Shown: positions 34,064 to 43,523, counted from the stretch's first letter. The stretch is DNA of 64,000 nt from Candidatus Kapaibacterium sp. (GCA_026003475.1 BPHJ01000001.1:320545-384544), one strand, 5' to 3'. Notes: generated from the letters alone by a model not told the origin. Made by a program: numbers and translations.

Positions 34064-36062
34064 TGGTGAGTTTGTAGTGTTCGCTTATCCGATAACCGCA
34101 GAGCCAAACGACGTCGTCTGCTGTTGCCAATACGACAGCGGTGCGGCGGTCGTGGTCGCTTGCTTTTGCATTGGTCAGGTAGTCAGCAACGAGCACGTGG
34201 TGCCCCTCCATGCCAATGGGAGCAAAACGGTCGCCTGCTTGCCAGGTTCGGAAAAACAGGCGATAAGGCAACCGATCGTAGTCGAAATACTCGACGTTGG
34301 GATCGGCTCCTAAGCGGACTTCGTTGCGGCTGACCTCCTCGAGCGTGATGGTGTAGCGCCCGATTGAATAGCTCCCCAGTTTGAAAATTGGCAGGTAGAT
34401 TGTTTGAACGGCGCTTGGCTGACTGAGCACAATGCGTTCGCGGTCGGCAAGAGCGACGATGTCTCCGACCACATTCTGCCGCGTGCCGTTTTCAGCGCTC
34501 AGCAGCGATAGGACGCGTTCGACGGCGGAGTGAGAGATGGGCTGGGTGCTGGTCAACTCTCGGAGGGCTCGCTCGACTATCTCACCCTGCATAAATGGCT
34601 GGAGCAGTGCAAGCTGTGCGCGGTCGAGCTCGACTCGACTGTCGCTAATGTGCGCAATCTGCAGGAAGGTGCTCTCGATGAGGGATTCGATGAATCCATC
34701 GGCTCCGCGGAGAAGCTGTGCTGTCCGCGAAAGTGTCTCGATGATGCGCGGGTTGAAATGCTCCTTGAGCGTTGGGATTACCTGGTGGCGGACACGGTTG
34801 CGCAGGTACGAGGTGTCGGTGTTTGTGCTGTCTTCAACCCACTCGAGCGCGCGCGCCGTTGCATAGCGTAGAATCTCCTCACGCGTCAAACCCAGCAGCG
34901 GACGGATTAGGTATGCTCGCTTGGTCAGCGGTCGCTTGGGAGGAATCGCGGCAAGGCCGGTCAGCCCGCTGCCGCGGAACAAATTGAGCAGCAGCGTTTC
35001 GGCTGTATCGTCAGCGGTATGGGCAACAGCGCAGTACTGAGCATGCACGCTTGCACTCAACTGCCGGAGGAAACGGTATCGGGTTTCCCGAGCTGCTTCC
35101 TCAATGCTGAGACGATGTGAGCGAGCATAGCGGCGAGTATCCACACGCGTTACGTGACACGGAATGTCGTACCGTTTTGCCAGCGAACGGACAAATGCTT
35201 CGTCACGCTCCGATTCATCCCCACGAAGCTGATGGTTGACGTGCGCAAGGTGGAGCGCATAGCCATGCTCGTACGAGAGAATGGTGAGCACATCCAGCAA
35301 CGTAACCGAATCAACACCACCGCTTGTTGCAAGCACAATGGTTGCGCCTGCTTCAACACTGAGTTCATCGCGGAGCATAGCTTCCACTCGTTCGATGAGC
35401 GGGATGCACTCATCGGGAATCTCCGGCATGCGGACAAGATCGCGGATGACGAACGTGCGTCGCGGCCGTTTTGGCTTGGAGTGTGCCGGCGTGCTAACCG
35501 TCTGCTCGGCTGACTGCTGGGGTGGTGTGGTTTTGTGTTTGGGTGGCTGGTGTGGTTCTTTTTGCTTTGCCGGCCGTTGCTGTTGTGTGTGGGCTGGCGG
35601 CTGTTCTGTTGCCGGTGATTGTTCATCCGCCCGTGGGCGTTCGATTGCTTCTGGAGCTGCCGGAGACGCCGTTTCCGGTTGAGCAGATGCCCGTTTGGGT
35701 CTGCGGCGACGCTTAGTTCGGGATGAACGGTGGGCTGTGCCGTTAGTGACGAGTTCGGCTTTGGTTGGCTCTGGGGAGGAGGGCGTTGGTTCTGGCGATG
35801 ATACGGGAGGAATAATGTTCTCGAGTCGCTCTTGCTGCGATTGCTTGAGCGAATGGACGAATGCAGCAATGTCCTCCGGAGGTGGAGCAGTGGCGGTTGC
35901 TGCGTTTGCTTGCGTCCTCCGCCTGTTCTGACGGCGTGGGCGTGGTGGTGATGCTGATTGCTCCGGTTCCTTCTGCGTTTCAGCCGATGCCGTTGTCTCC
36001 GGTTGGGGAGGGACCTCCTGCCGTTGCGAACGCTTCCGTCGGTTCGATGATGTTTTAGCCAC
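34020..36062 (-). CDS. tilS: tRNA(Ile)-lysidine synthase with long disordered N-terminal extension
   Basis: The core from about residue 212 is a TilS: the P-loop VLATSGGVDSVTLLD (residues 243-257), HVNHQLRGDESERDEAFV, and the RNRVRHQVIPTL and C-terminal TilS domains. It modifies C34 of tRNA-Ile(CAU) to lysidine. The first ~210 residues are low-complexity, rich in Pro, Gln, Arg, Lys, Ser and Thr (e.g. TKRRRRPKRASAQ), with one helical-looking patch, EDIAAFVHSLKQSQQERLE. GTG at 36062 starts the long form. ATG at 35429 would give a normal 469-residue TilS. The lack of stops over 210 codons argues that the extension is coding, but translation is unproven. It follows dusB by 20 bp. Confidence 0.9.
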   Translation of the reverse strand: MAKTSSNRRKRSQRQEVPPQPETTASAETQKEPEQSASPPRPRRQNRRRTQANAATATAPPPEDIAAFVHSLKQSQQERLENIIPPVSSPEPTPSSPEPTKAELVTNGTAHRSSRTKRRRRPKRASAQPETASPAAPEAIERPRADEQSPATEQPPAHTQQQRPAKQKEPHQPPKHKTTPPQQSAEQTVSTPAHSKPKRPRRTFVIRDLVRMPEIPDECIPLIERVEAMLRDELSVEAGATIVLATSGGVDSVTLLDVLTILSYEHGYALHLAHVNHQLRGDESERDEAFVRSLAKRYDIPCHVTRVDTRRYARSHRLSIEEAARETRYRFLRQLSASVHAQYCAVAHTADDTAETLLLNLFRGSGLTGLAAIPPKRPLTKRAYLIRPLLGLTREEILRYATARALEWVEDSTNTDTSYLRNRVRHQVIPTLKEHFNPRIIETLSRTAQLLRGADGFIESLIESTFLQIAHISDSRVELDRAQLALLQPFMQGEIVERALRELTSTQPISHSAVERVLSLLSAENGTRQNVVGDIVALADRERIVLSQPSAVQTIYLPIFKLGSYSIGRYTITLEEVSRNEVRLGADPNVEYFDYDRLPYRLFFRTWQAGDRFAPIGMEGHHVLVADYLTNAKASDHDRRTAVVLATADDVVWLCGYRISEHYKLTNETRRIIRATFHRN

Positions 36063-36082
36063 TGGTCAGGTGCAGAGGATGA

Positions 36083-37114
36083 TTAGTCAGTGCAAACGGA
36101 TTCTGGTTCGGACAAAGTAACAGTGTGCTGCGCCAGCGCAGGCAGCATGCGAAGTTGCTCAGCATACTGCAGCAAGGAGTCGGCGATTGCTGTATAGGTG
36201 TCCAGGGTCATCAAATGGCGTCGCACCGTCGCCGAATGGGGTAAGCCTTTCAGATAGCCAGCGTAAAACTTGCGGAACTCGGTTGTTGCACGTTGCTCAT
36301 TGCCGCGATACTCGATGAGCAAGCGCAGATGCTCCAGGCAGACGGCAATGCATTCATTGGGCGACGGTGGCGGCTCCTCAACTCCGGTGCGGAGGAGTGT
36401 TTTCGCCTGGCGAAAAATGAAGGGGTTGCCAATGGCTGCTCTGCCGATCATGACGGCATCGCAGCCAGTTTCGGCGAAGGCGCGCACGACGTCGCGAGCC
36501 GACGTCACATCGCCATTGAGAATGACCGGAATCGAGACGGTTTCTTTGACCCTTGCGACCCACGACCAATCGGCGGAGCCGCTGTGTCCCATATCGCGTG
36601 TTCGGCAGTGTATGGCAAGCGCTGCCACACCGGCATCTTCGAGCATACGCGCGACTTCGCAAATGACGATCGAGGAGCGGTCCCATCCCAGCCGAGTTTT
36701 GACCGTTACCGGTAGAGGGACGCTCTCAACCAGGGCGCGTGCCATTGCGACCATCCGCGGAGGATCTTTCAACAAGGCGGCACCGGCATTGCGCGCTACA
36801 ACATTTTTAACCCAGCATCCGCAGTTGATGTCGAGGAAATCCGGTGCACTTTCGACCGCAATGCGTGCGGCTTCAACCATGGTGGGAATGTCCCCGCCGA
36901 AAATCTGAACGGCAATGGGATGTTCTTCCGGTTCAATGCGCAGCTTGGCAAACGAACGCGCTGCATTACGCACTAACCCGTCGCTGGAGATGAACTCGGT
37001 GTACACAATGTCGGCGCCATATCGCCGGCACAGGCGACGGAACGGCGAATCGCTGACGTCCTCCATCGGTGCAAGGAGTACACCCTGCTCGATCTGAAGC
37101 GAACCGATTTTCAT
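36083..37114 (-). CDS. dusB: tRNA-dihydrouridine synthase
   Basis: A 343-residue FMN-dependent TIM-barrel enzyme. APMEDVSDSPFRRLCRRYGA is the N-terminal signature; DINCGCWVKNVVARNAGAAL holds the active-site Cys region (INxGCP-like, here with Trp in place of the usual Pro); IGRAAIGNPFIF is the C-terminal FMN-binding motif. It reduces uridines of the D-loop in tRNA. It starts the dusB-tilS-hpt-rlpA run on the minus strand, all but rlpA being about tRNA or purine use. Its start faces the BatA-like gene across 140 bp, which should hold divergent promoters. Confidence 0.93.
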   Translation of the reverse strand: MKIGSLQIEQGVLLAPMEDVSDSPFRRLCRRYGADIVYTEFISSDGLVRNAARSFAKLRIEPEEHPIAVQIFGGDIPTMVEAARIAVESAPDFLDINCGCWVKNVVARNAGAALLKDPPRMVAMARALVESVPLPVTVKTRLGWDRSSIVICEVARMLEDAGVAALAIHCRTRDMGHSGSADWSWVARVKETVSIPVILNGDVTSARDVVRAFAETGCDAVMIGRAAIGNPFIFRQAKTLLRTGVEEPPPSPNECIAVCLEHLRLLIEYRGNEQRATTEFRKFYAGYLKGLPHSATVRRHLMTLDTYTAIADSLLQYAEQLRMLPALAQHTVTLSEPESVCTD

Positions 37115-37201
37115 GCTGCATGGAGTACTGGTGTGGATGCAAAACTACGACGTCTTGAGAAGGCTGCCTGCAGAACGAACACGAAAGGCGTACATGGTCC
37201 G

Positions 37202-37229
37202 TTTGTGCGCACGCTGTGCTGTAACTTTG
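37202..37229 (+). promoter_or_regulatory. Candidate Bacteroidota-type promoter
   Basis: TTTG and TAACTTTG are separated by 16 nt; the second is an exact TAnnTTTG match, but the spacing is a few bases short of the usual 19-21. It lies 26 bp before the ATG of the BatA-like gene in the dusB divergent region. Pattern only. Confidence 0.4.
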
Positions 37230-37254
37230 AAACACGCCACCACTTCGGACCGCA

Positions 37255-39348
37255 ATGCAGTTTTTCAATCCGCTCATGCTCATCGGGCTGGTCGCAGCAG
37301 CGATTCCTATTCTGCTGCACTTGCTTAACGTGCGGAAGCTTCGCACGATCGAGTTTAGCACCCTCCGGTTTTTGCAGGAGCTGCAGCGCTCGCAGGTTCG
37401 GCGGCTCAAGGTAGAGCAATGGCTGCTGCTGGTGTTGCGGACGCTACTGGTGGTGCTTGCGGTGCTTGCGTTCGCACGTCCGGTGATTCCCACGTCGGTG
37501 CCTATTCTCGGCGGTCAGGTACGCAGCAGCGTAGTCATTGTGCTCGATAATTCGCCGAGCATGGATGCACGTGATAGTCATGGCAATCGCTTCCGCTGGG
37601 CTGTCCGCCAGGCGATGCAGATTCTCGACGCCCTCAAAAGTGGGGATGAGGTGGCCGTGGTGACAACCAGTGCGCTGCTGCAATCGAAACGTATCGAACT
37701 CACTTCAGCAATCGGAGCAGTCCGCGATGAGCTGCAAGCCCTCCCGTTAGCATACGGCCATGTCCCTCTCGATCAATTGCTCGAGGTTGCACAAGCGACA
37801 CTTGCCACCGCACAGAATGCCCATCGAGAACTCTACATCATCAGCGATTTCCAAACGAACCTGTTTCGGTGGAATGATTCGCTTGCGCTGTCGCTTCCAG
37901 CCGAGCGAGTGGTGGTTGTTCCAGCCGCTGATGGAACCACGCTCGATCAGCTTGATCTCGGCATCGATTCCGTTGGCGTTGTCACGCGCATTGTCGAACC
38001 CGGCAAACCGGTCGAAGTAACCGTTCGGGTACGGAACAATTCCGCCCGTGATGCAAACGGGGCAGTTGTTCGCATGCGCTTCAACGGCGAGCACGTCGCT
38101 CAGCGGGCGTTCGATCTTTCTGCGGGGCAGGTGCGGACGCTGTCGCTCCTTGCACCAGCACCTGCGAGTGGCTTTGTTGCTGGGAGCATTGAAGTGGAAC
38201 CCGATGCGTGCGAAAGCGACAACCGACGCCTATTCGCCTTGGTGGTGCCGCCCATGCCGAATGTGCTCATTGTTGGCAGACCCGATGCAACAGTGTACTT
38301 AGAAGCAGCCTTGACCGCGATCGGACAGCGCCAGGCGCCACGTGTTCGCGTCGTCGAACCAGCACAACTGAGTGGCCTTGCCCTTGATGGTTACGACGTG
38401 CTGATTCTCACCGAGCCCCTTTCACGGAGTGGCCGCGAACAGATTCGTGCCTACCTGAATGCCGGACGCGGAAATGTACTCCTTTTTGCCAGTGCCCATG
38501 CTTCCGCGGGCGAGCAGCAGCAATTCGCTGCCGATCTGGGTATCGGGCCACTGGTGGCGCTACCACCTCGAACGAACAGCTTCTATGAACTCCGTGGGGC
38601 TGATGAGCAGCATCCGCTCTTTGCGGGGGTATTCCGCGCAGAACGTGGTGCAGTGACGACGCTCGAATCTCCAGCAATTGAGCAAGCTCTGGCAAGCACT
38701 GCTGGGGTTGCACTCATCGGCATCGAAGGTGGCGCTTTTGCCAGCGAACACATTGTGGGTAAACGACGGGTGATGTATTGTGCGGTGCCGCCAACGCTGG
38801 AGTGGAGCGCATTTCCGACGTCGGGGCTATTCCCGGTGTTCGTAGTGCGGTCGGTGCTCTACTTGGCAGCTACCGAATCGGTTGGCGCAGACTTTGTAGT
38901 TGGCGAGCACTGTCGAGTGGAGTTATCGCCTCGTGCTGGAAGTGGAGATGCCTTTCGGTTGCGAGATGCAACCGGTGCTGAGTCGCTCGTGGGGGCAGTT
39001 CGCTTTGCCGGCACTGTGGTCGTTGATGTGGGGCGTCCGCTCCTGCCGGGATGCATGGCTATTCTGCCGCAGTCGGATCCTGAACCAATTGCTGCTCTTG
39101 CCATCAACGTTCCACCCTCGGAGGCACAGCTAAGTTTTGTTCCACCGGATCGAGCTGTGTCGTATATTGCCCAGCGGGTGGGGAAGGAGGATGTCGAGCT
39201 TGCCACTGCAGAGGCGTCCATTGGTGCGTTGGTTGCACGGGAACGGCAACGCGCCGAGCTTTGGCCCTGGCTGATCGGAGCCGCGCTTGCCTGCGCTGTT
39301 GGCGAGATGATCATTGCCGCTGGCGCTGCCCGCCGAATGGCTCCATAG
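37255..39348 (+). CDS. BatA-type N-terminal domain and VWA-like membrane protein
   Basis: A 697-residue protein. Residues 1-80 fit the BatA/aerotolerance N-terminal domain: a membrane helix (PLMLIGLVAAAIPILLHLL), the motif LNVRKLRTIEFSTLRFLQEL, and a second helix. A VWA-like domain follows with the MIDAS segment VLDNSPSMD (DxSxS). Then Ig-like segments and a region resembling glutamine-amidotransferase-like domains (VLILTEPLSRSGREQI) are seen, and a final helix (LWPWLIGAALACAVGEMIIAA) near the end. Such proteins are common in Bacteroidota and Planctomycetota; roles are unproven. It probably lies in one transcript with the T9SS protein gene that starts shortly after its stop. Confidence 0.85.
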   Translation: MQFFNPLMLIGLVAAAIPILLHLLNVRKLRTIEFSTLRFLQELQRSQVRRLKVEQWLLLVLRTLLVVLAVLAFARPVIPTSVPILGGQVRSSVVIVLDNSPSMDARDSHGNRFRWAVRQAMQILDALKSGDEVAVVTTSALLQSKRIELTSAIGAVRDELQALPLAYGHVPLDQLLEVAQATLATAQNAHRELYIISDFQTNLFRWNDSLALSLPAERVVVVPAADGTTLDQLDLGIDSVGVVTRIVEPGKPVEVTVRVRNNSARDANGAVVRMRFNGEHVAQRAFDLSAGQVRTLSLLAPAPASGFVAGSIEVEPDACESDNRRLFALVVPPMPNVLIVGRPDATVYLEAALTAIGQRQAPRVRVVEPAQLSGLALDGYDVLILTEPLSRSGREQIRAYLNAGRGNVLLFASAHASAGEQQQFAADLGIGPLVALPPRTNSFYELRGADEQHPLFAGVFRAERGAVTTLESPAIEQALASTAGVALIGIEGGAFASEHIVGKRRVMYCAVPPTLEWSAFPTSGLFPVFVVRSVLYLAATESVGADFVVGEHCRVELSPRAGSGDAFRLRDATGAESLVGAVRFAGTVVVDVGRPLLPGCMAILPQSDPEPIAALAINVPPSEAQLSFVPPDRAVSYIAQRVGKEDVELATAEASIGALVARERQRAELWPWLIGAALACAVGEMIIAAGAARRMAP

Positions 39349-39385
39349 CAGGCGCTATCAGTTTTTGACGCCCTCTGCCGATACA

Positions 39386-41338
39386 TTGCACAAAAGTTCC
39401 AGCACCGCGTTTGAAGTTGCAGTGCGACTGCTTGTTGTTTGGTTATTGGTGTGCGTGACCATTTCTGCGCAGATTCGGATTCTCTCGCCGGGATCTGGGC
39501 AGGTGCTCTATCCGGGTAGGGTTGTCCGTATCGAGTGGGAACATTCCACAGCGCTGGCAACTGACGTTCTGTATTCGACCGATCGAGGGCATACCTGGCA
39601 TCCGATTGCGACCGCACTCTCAACCAAGAGCACCGAATGGGTGATCCCGTCGCTTGATACCGTTGCTGTTCTGATCAAAGCGCAACTGGTCGCCAACGGA
39701 ACACCGACGGTGGTCGCTCAGCTCCAACTTCCTGACACCGTGGTCACGGCGTGGTGGGATGCCTCGGCACGTGTGATCGCGCTAGTACGGAAGCGGCTGC
39801 TATGCCAGGTCGAGCAGGACGTTGCGCGGGGTGTTCAGCTTGGGGATGTGGACAAGCCATCGCGCATGTGCCGGCATCCGGGGTCAACCGATTCGGTTAT
39901 CGTTGCCGATGGTTCTCGTCTGGTGGTTGTTTCTCTTCAAAGCGGTAAGGGTAGTGTGTCGTTTGGTGGCGCCTTTGCTGCGCCGATTGTTGCGATGGCG
40001 ACACATCCTGTCCTTCCCATCATTGCTGCGGGCTATGCCGATGGCTACGTTCGAATCTGGGATCTTGCGCGGCGCGAAATGGTCGGGAGCATACTCTCTC
40101 AAGCACTTGGTGCGGTGCATGCTGTGGCTTTCGACCCAAGTGGACGTCTGCTTGCCCATACTGGAGTTGATGGCGTCATCATCATCGAACCATGGGACAA
40201 TCTCGGCAGCAGCACCGAGCGCATCTACTTGCTCGGACATGGCAATGCTGGCACACAATCGCCGCGTGTTCTGGCGTTAGAGTTTTCGCCCCAGGGACGC
40301 TACCTGGCATCTGCGGGTGAGGATCAAACGGTCCGTCTTTGGGACTATGCAAATTGGCGTGCGGTGCATGTGTTCGCCGAGCTGCGTGGCCCCAGCGATG
40401 CGCTTGCATTCAGCCGCGATGGAAGCCGCCTTCTGGCAGGGGATCGAAGCGGCATGCTCTTCCAGTGGAGCATTGCCAGCGGTGATGCAGTGCATCCGCC
40501 GGTTGAGGTGCGCGATGCGATCGTCGCCATTGGGTGTCATCCCTTGAGTGATACGTTTTTTGTTGCAACCGCCAGCGGCAAACTGAGCATGTGGCGGATG
40601 GAGCGCACCCCGATTGCCAGCGATAGCGTCTGGACAGTGGTTCGGTATCCGTTCGGCTTACGCCTGGGGAGTTGCCGGGGTGCTGTTGGAGACACAGTTG
40701 CTCTCCCGATCGTGCTCGACCGTCAGTACCGAGTACCACTTTTTGAGCAATCGGAATTTCAAGCACGCTGTTGGGTCATTTTGCCACCGTCGGTTGCGGT
40801 GGTTGGTGATCGTCGGCTCTATGCAGAGCATCCGCGACAGTCGCAGTGGGACACAATCTCGGTTCGCTTGACCTTTGGGCAGAGCGACACGGTCGGCAGT
40901 GTTCCGCTGCTATTGCTGGCATCGAACCAGCAGTCCGAAACGGTTCGTTTGCTCTCGCCGGCAGGGATTGACTGGGAACGATCGGTGCAGGCATTTATCC
41001 TCGAGCGTGTCGAAAATGGGGAAATTGTTGTGGATAGTCTTTGCCGCGTCCAACAACAGCGCGTGCCGACATTTACCGAACAACGCCAGGCTTATGTAGC
41101 GCCCAACCCAGCCAGCGATGAAGCAATGCTGGTGTTTTCTGCAATCGAAGCGGGCATGTATCGCATCGAGTTGCAGAGCCTCTCTCGTGGTACTGCTGCT
41201 GTACTCTTTCAGGGATCGCTCCCACGAGGAGTCCACCAGTTGCCTCTATCGGTGGCAGCCTACGGAACGGGAGCCTATCACGTTGCTATCATCGGACCGA
41301 GTACTACTACTGCCGTAAGTTTGCTCATCATCCGTTGA
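39386..41338 (+). CDS. T9SS-secreted WD40 propeller protein
   Basis: About 650 residues. TTG at 39386 gives a signal peptide ending near TISAQ; GTG at 39422 is an equally good start. Residues after the signal (ILSPGSGQVLYPGRVVRIEW, then YSTDRGHTWHPIA and EWVIPS) form the same module as in the 1188-residue protein at 10324-13890. WD40-like repeats follow, such as GYADGYVRIWDLA, VAFDPSGRLLA and SAGEDQTVRLWDYA. The final ~80 residues starting VAPNPASDEAM and ending in YHVAIIGPS ... LLIIR are a type A T9SS sorting domain. It should be secreted to the surface. Function unknown; no catalytic motif seen. Confidence 0.82.
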   Translation: MHKSSSTAFEVAVRLLVVWLLVCVTISAQIRILSPGSGQVLYPGRVVRIEWEHSTALATDVLYSTDRGHTWHPIATALSTKSTEWVIPSLDTVAVLIKAQLVANGTPTVVAQLQLPDTVVTAWWDASARVIALVRKRLLCQVEQDVARGVQLGDVDKPSRMCRHPGSTDSVIVADGSRLVVVSLQSGKGSVSFGGAFAAPIVAMATHPVLPIIAAGYADGYVRIWDLARREMVGSILSQALGAVHAVAFDPSGRLLAHTGVDGVIIIEPWDNLGSSTERIYLLGHGNAGTQSPRVLALEFSPQGRYLASAGEDQTVRLWDYANWRAVHVFAELRGPSDALAFSRDGSRLLAGDRSGMLFQWSIASGDAVHPPVEVRDAIVAIGCHPLSDTFFVATASGKLSMWRMERTPIASDSVWTVVRYPFGLRLGSCRGAVGDTVALPIVLDRQYRVPLFEQSEFQARCWVILPPSVAVVGDRRLYAEHPRQSQWDTISVRLTFGQSDTVGSVPLLLLASNQQSETVRLLSPAGIDWERSVQAFILERVENGEIVVDSLCRVQQQRVPTFTEQRQAYVAPNPASDEAMLVFSAIEAGMYRIELQSLSRGTAAVLFQGSLPRGVHQLPLSVAAYGTGAYHVAIIGPSTTTAVSLLIIR

Positions 41339-41352
41339 AACCCAGCAGGAGC

Positions 41353-42408
41353 ATGCTCAGTGAGTGTGCCACGGGTGTCTGCATCGTGGTGGTGCAATCG
41401 GGCGTGGTAGCCACCTGGTTGTGCTGTTTGCTATCGGCAGTAGATGAGCATGTGATGCCGGTGTTGGATGGATGGTCAGTTCCATCACTGTATGCCCACG
41501 TCATGGGCAATGCTGCGATTGTCGTTCATCCAGCCGTGCTGTTTTACCGCAAGGTGATTGCGGACCTGCAGCAGCAGTTGCGGGAGGTGCTCTACCGTTG
41601 GTACGAGCTTGTGGTTGAGGAACGACCGCGCCTGCTCGATCGCTATGCCGAATTATTCGGAGAGCTGGAGCATACGCTGCAGGTTGAGACGCTGCGTGCT
41701 GCACAGGTGCAGCGCATTGTCGAGCTGGTGCACCTCTACGTTCGTCGGGGAGAACCGATCACCGCATCGCTCTTGCACCGAATTTGCCAATTGGTCGAGC
41801 GTCAGCACCGCCACTACCGTGAGCGGGTTGAAGCGACTTCCCGCGCAGAGCAATCATCCCACGGACCATCTGTCCATGGGGTATCCCGTGCACAGGCGTG
41901 CGCGCAACTGTATCGTGACCTGGTCAAGCGTCTGCATCCGGACCGCAGCGGCAATGCGGACCTATTCGAGCGGTTCTGGAGCATCGTCCAGGATGCCTAC
42001 AGTGCGGGTGATCTCGAGCGGCTCCGTGCTGTGCATGGAATCGTCTGCATCGAGGCACAGTACCGCAGCAGTGAGGAATCTTCGGTGGAGTCTCTTATCA
42101 CCATGCACCGACGATTGCTCTACCGGATCGAGTACGAGCAGCGCCGTATCGAGCGGATGCTTCGTCAGGAGCCATTTGTGATTGCAAAACTCCTCGACGA
42201 TCCATCGTGGATTGCCAGTCGCCGTGCAGCGCTGGAGCGACAGATCGAGCGGGAGCGCCGCGCAGCCCAGCGTGCAGGCGACGAGCTCCGTCGCTGTGGA
42301 GCTGAGCAGTGGGAAGACCACTTCCGCACCGCAGCTGCCGATGCAGTACCCGACGACATTTTCCAGGATGAATTCCTCAAGAATACCTACTTCTCGATGC
42401 GGGCATAG
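41353..42408 (+). CDS. J-domain-like coiled-coil protein
   Basis: About 351 residues if started at ATG 41353; ATG 41455 and 41503 are alternatives and would remove a hydrophobic N-terminal stretch (VCIVVVQSGVVATWLCCLL). The middle is helical and highly charged. QLYRDLVKRLHPDRSGN carries the HPD tripeptide of J-domains, followed by FWSIVQDAYSAGDLERLRAVH, which suits helices III-IV. The C-terminus is a long Arg/Glu-rich helix. HPD proteins stimulate DnaK-type chaperones, but without the glycine-rich region of DnaJ. Specific function unknown. The gene lies just after the T9SS propeller gene and before the ribosomal protein cluster, with a 120-bp gap downstream. Confidence 0.65.
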   Translation: MLSECATGVCIVVVQSGVVATWLCCLLSAVDEHVMPVLDGWSVPSLYAHVMGNAAIVVHPAVLFYRKVIADLQQQLREVLYRWYELVVEERPRLLDRYAELFGELEHTLQVETLRAAQVQRIVELVHLYVRRGEPITASLLHRICQLVERQHRHYRERVEATSRAEQSSHGPSVHGVSRAQACAQLYRDLVKRLHPDRSGNADLFERFWSIVQDAYSAGDLERLRAVHGIVCIEAQYRSSEESSVESLITMHRRLLYRIEYEQRRIERMLRQEPFVIAKLLDDPSWIASRRAALERQIERERRAAQRAGDELRRCGAEQWEDHFRTAAADAVPDDIFQDEFLKNTYFSMRA

Positions 42409-42475
42409 CGCGCCTGCTGCAGGGAATGGCGGAGAATTTTCGATGCTCGATGCATCAAGTATCACGGTGTCGCAG

Positions 42476-42483
42476 TATTTTTG
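42476..42483 (+). promoter_or_regulatory. Candidate -7 element of the rplM-rpsI promoter
   Basis: TATTTTTG is an exact match to TAnnTTTG and lies 45 bp upstream of the rplM start in a 120-bp gap. No good TTTG is seen at the -33 spacing, so support is partial. Confidence 0.35.
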
Positions 42484-42528
42484 CAGCCTTGAAAAATGGA
42501 TTGTTCATTTTCCTGACCTGTCCTGATC

Positions 42529-42978
42529 GTGAAACCGACCGATACGATCACTCGTTCGGTGCGCACTGGTGAGGTCGAGCGGCGCTGGTGGGTTGTTGAC
42601 GCAAGCGGACAGACCCTTGGCCGGCTCGCATCCCGGATTGCAGCACTTATCCGTGGCAAACACAAGCCGTCGTTTACTCCGCACGTGGACTGTGGCGACT
42701 ATGTCGTTGTGGTCAATGCAGAGAAAGTCGTTCTCAAAGGCAAGCGTGCCGAGAAGAAGGAGTATTTCCGCTACACTGGCTATCCCGGTGGGGAACGGTT
42801 CGAATCCTTTGCCGAACTGATTGCACGCAACCCAGCCAAGGTTATCGAGCATGCTGTCTATGGCATGCTTCCGAAAAATCGGCTTGGGCGTCGCATGCGG
42901 CTCAAACTCAAAGTCTATGCTGGTCCGTCCCACCCGCACCAGGCCCAGCAACCAGAGCCGTATCCACTCTCGAAGTAG
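42529..42978 (+). CDS. rplM: 50S ribosomal protein L13
   Basis: A 149-residue L13 (uL13). The start is GTG ([28 protein letters not shown] is the expected N-terminal region), and [32 protein letters not shown] and [13 protein letters not shown] are the universal L13 motifs. It is one of the first proteins to bind 23S rRNA. It is followed by rpsI as in most bacteria (24 bp to the rpsI start). No Shine-Dalgarno is visible. L13-S9 often have their own promoter and are autoregulated in other bacteria. Confidence 0.97.
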   Translation: MKPTDTITRSVRTGEVERRWWVVDASGQTLGRLASRIAALIRGKHKPSFTPHVDCGDYVVVVNAEKVVLKGKRAEKKEYFRYTGYPGGERFESFAELIARNPAKVIEHAVYGMLPKNRLGRRMRLKLKVYAGPSHPHQAQQPEPYPLSK

Positions 42979-43001
42979 TGTTCACTCTAGTCACGTTCGA
43001 C

Positions 43002-43388
43002 ATGAAAGATTTCATTGGCACTGGACGACGCAAGGAAGCAACTGCACGCGTGCGCATTCGTCCCGGTAACGGCACTATCGTCGTCAATGGACAGCCGTTT
43101 GAGGAATACTTCCCCGTTGTCACAACCCGACTGACGGCGCTCAAACCGTTACACGTGACGCAGAGCGAAGGGAAATTCGATGTGTTCGTTCTTGCTGATG
43201 GTGGTGGCAAAAGCGGTCAGGCGGGTGCGCTCAGCCATGGATTGGCACGGGCATTGGTCGAATACGATGCAAGCTACCGAGCCGTCCTGCGGCAGCATGG
43301 CTTGTTGACCCGCGATCCGCGGATGGTCGAGCGCAAAAAGTACGGTCAAAAGAAAGCACGAAAGCGTTTCCAATTTTCCAAGCGCTAA
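43002..43388 (+). CDS. rpsI: 30S ribosomal protein S9
   Basis: A 128-residue S9 (uS9), start ATG at 43002 giving [19 protein letters not shown]. The C-terminal tail [17 protein letters not shown] is the conserved extension that reaches the P-site tRNA anticodon region. It follows rplM, the usual pairing, with its start inside the spacer after the rplM stop. A 135-bp gap separates it from rpsB. Confidence 0.97.
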   Translation: MKDFIGTGRRKEATARVRIRPGNGTIVVNGQPFEEYFPVVTTRLTALKPLHVTQSEGKFDVFVLADGGGKSGQAGALSHGLARALVEYDASYRAVLRQHGLLTRDPRMVERKKYGQKKARKRFQFSKR

Positions 43389-43484
43389 TTCGGCGGCTAC
43401 CGACAGCGTGGCTGCCCACCGCTACCATGCTCTGGGATCCGACGTGGGTGTGTTCTGTGCCAGTGGCATGGAATGAGCGTCGGG

Positions 43485-43510
43485 GGTGAACAGAGCAGAT
43501 GTTCAACACC
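43485..43510 (+). other. Imperfect hairpin just upstream of rpsB
   Basis: GGTGAACA and TGTT-CAA-CACC can pair around a 7-nt loop with a bulge, ending 13 bp before the rpsB ATG. S2 mRNA leaders are autoregulatory in other bacteria, but this shape is short and imperfect and could be chance. Confidence 0.25.
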
Positions 43511-43523
43511 TGTAGAATGCTCT

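Noticed and set aside
42797-42807. GGTTCGAATCC, the usual tRNA T-loop sequence
   Set aside because: It falls within rplM codons and there is no acceptor stem or anticodon arm around it.
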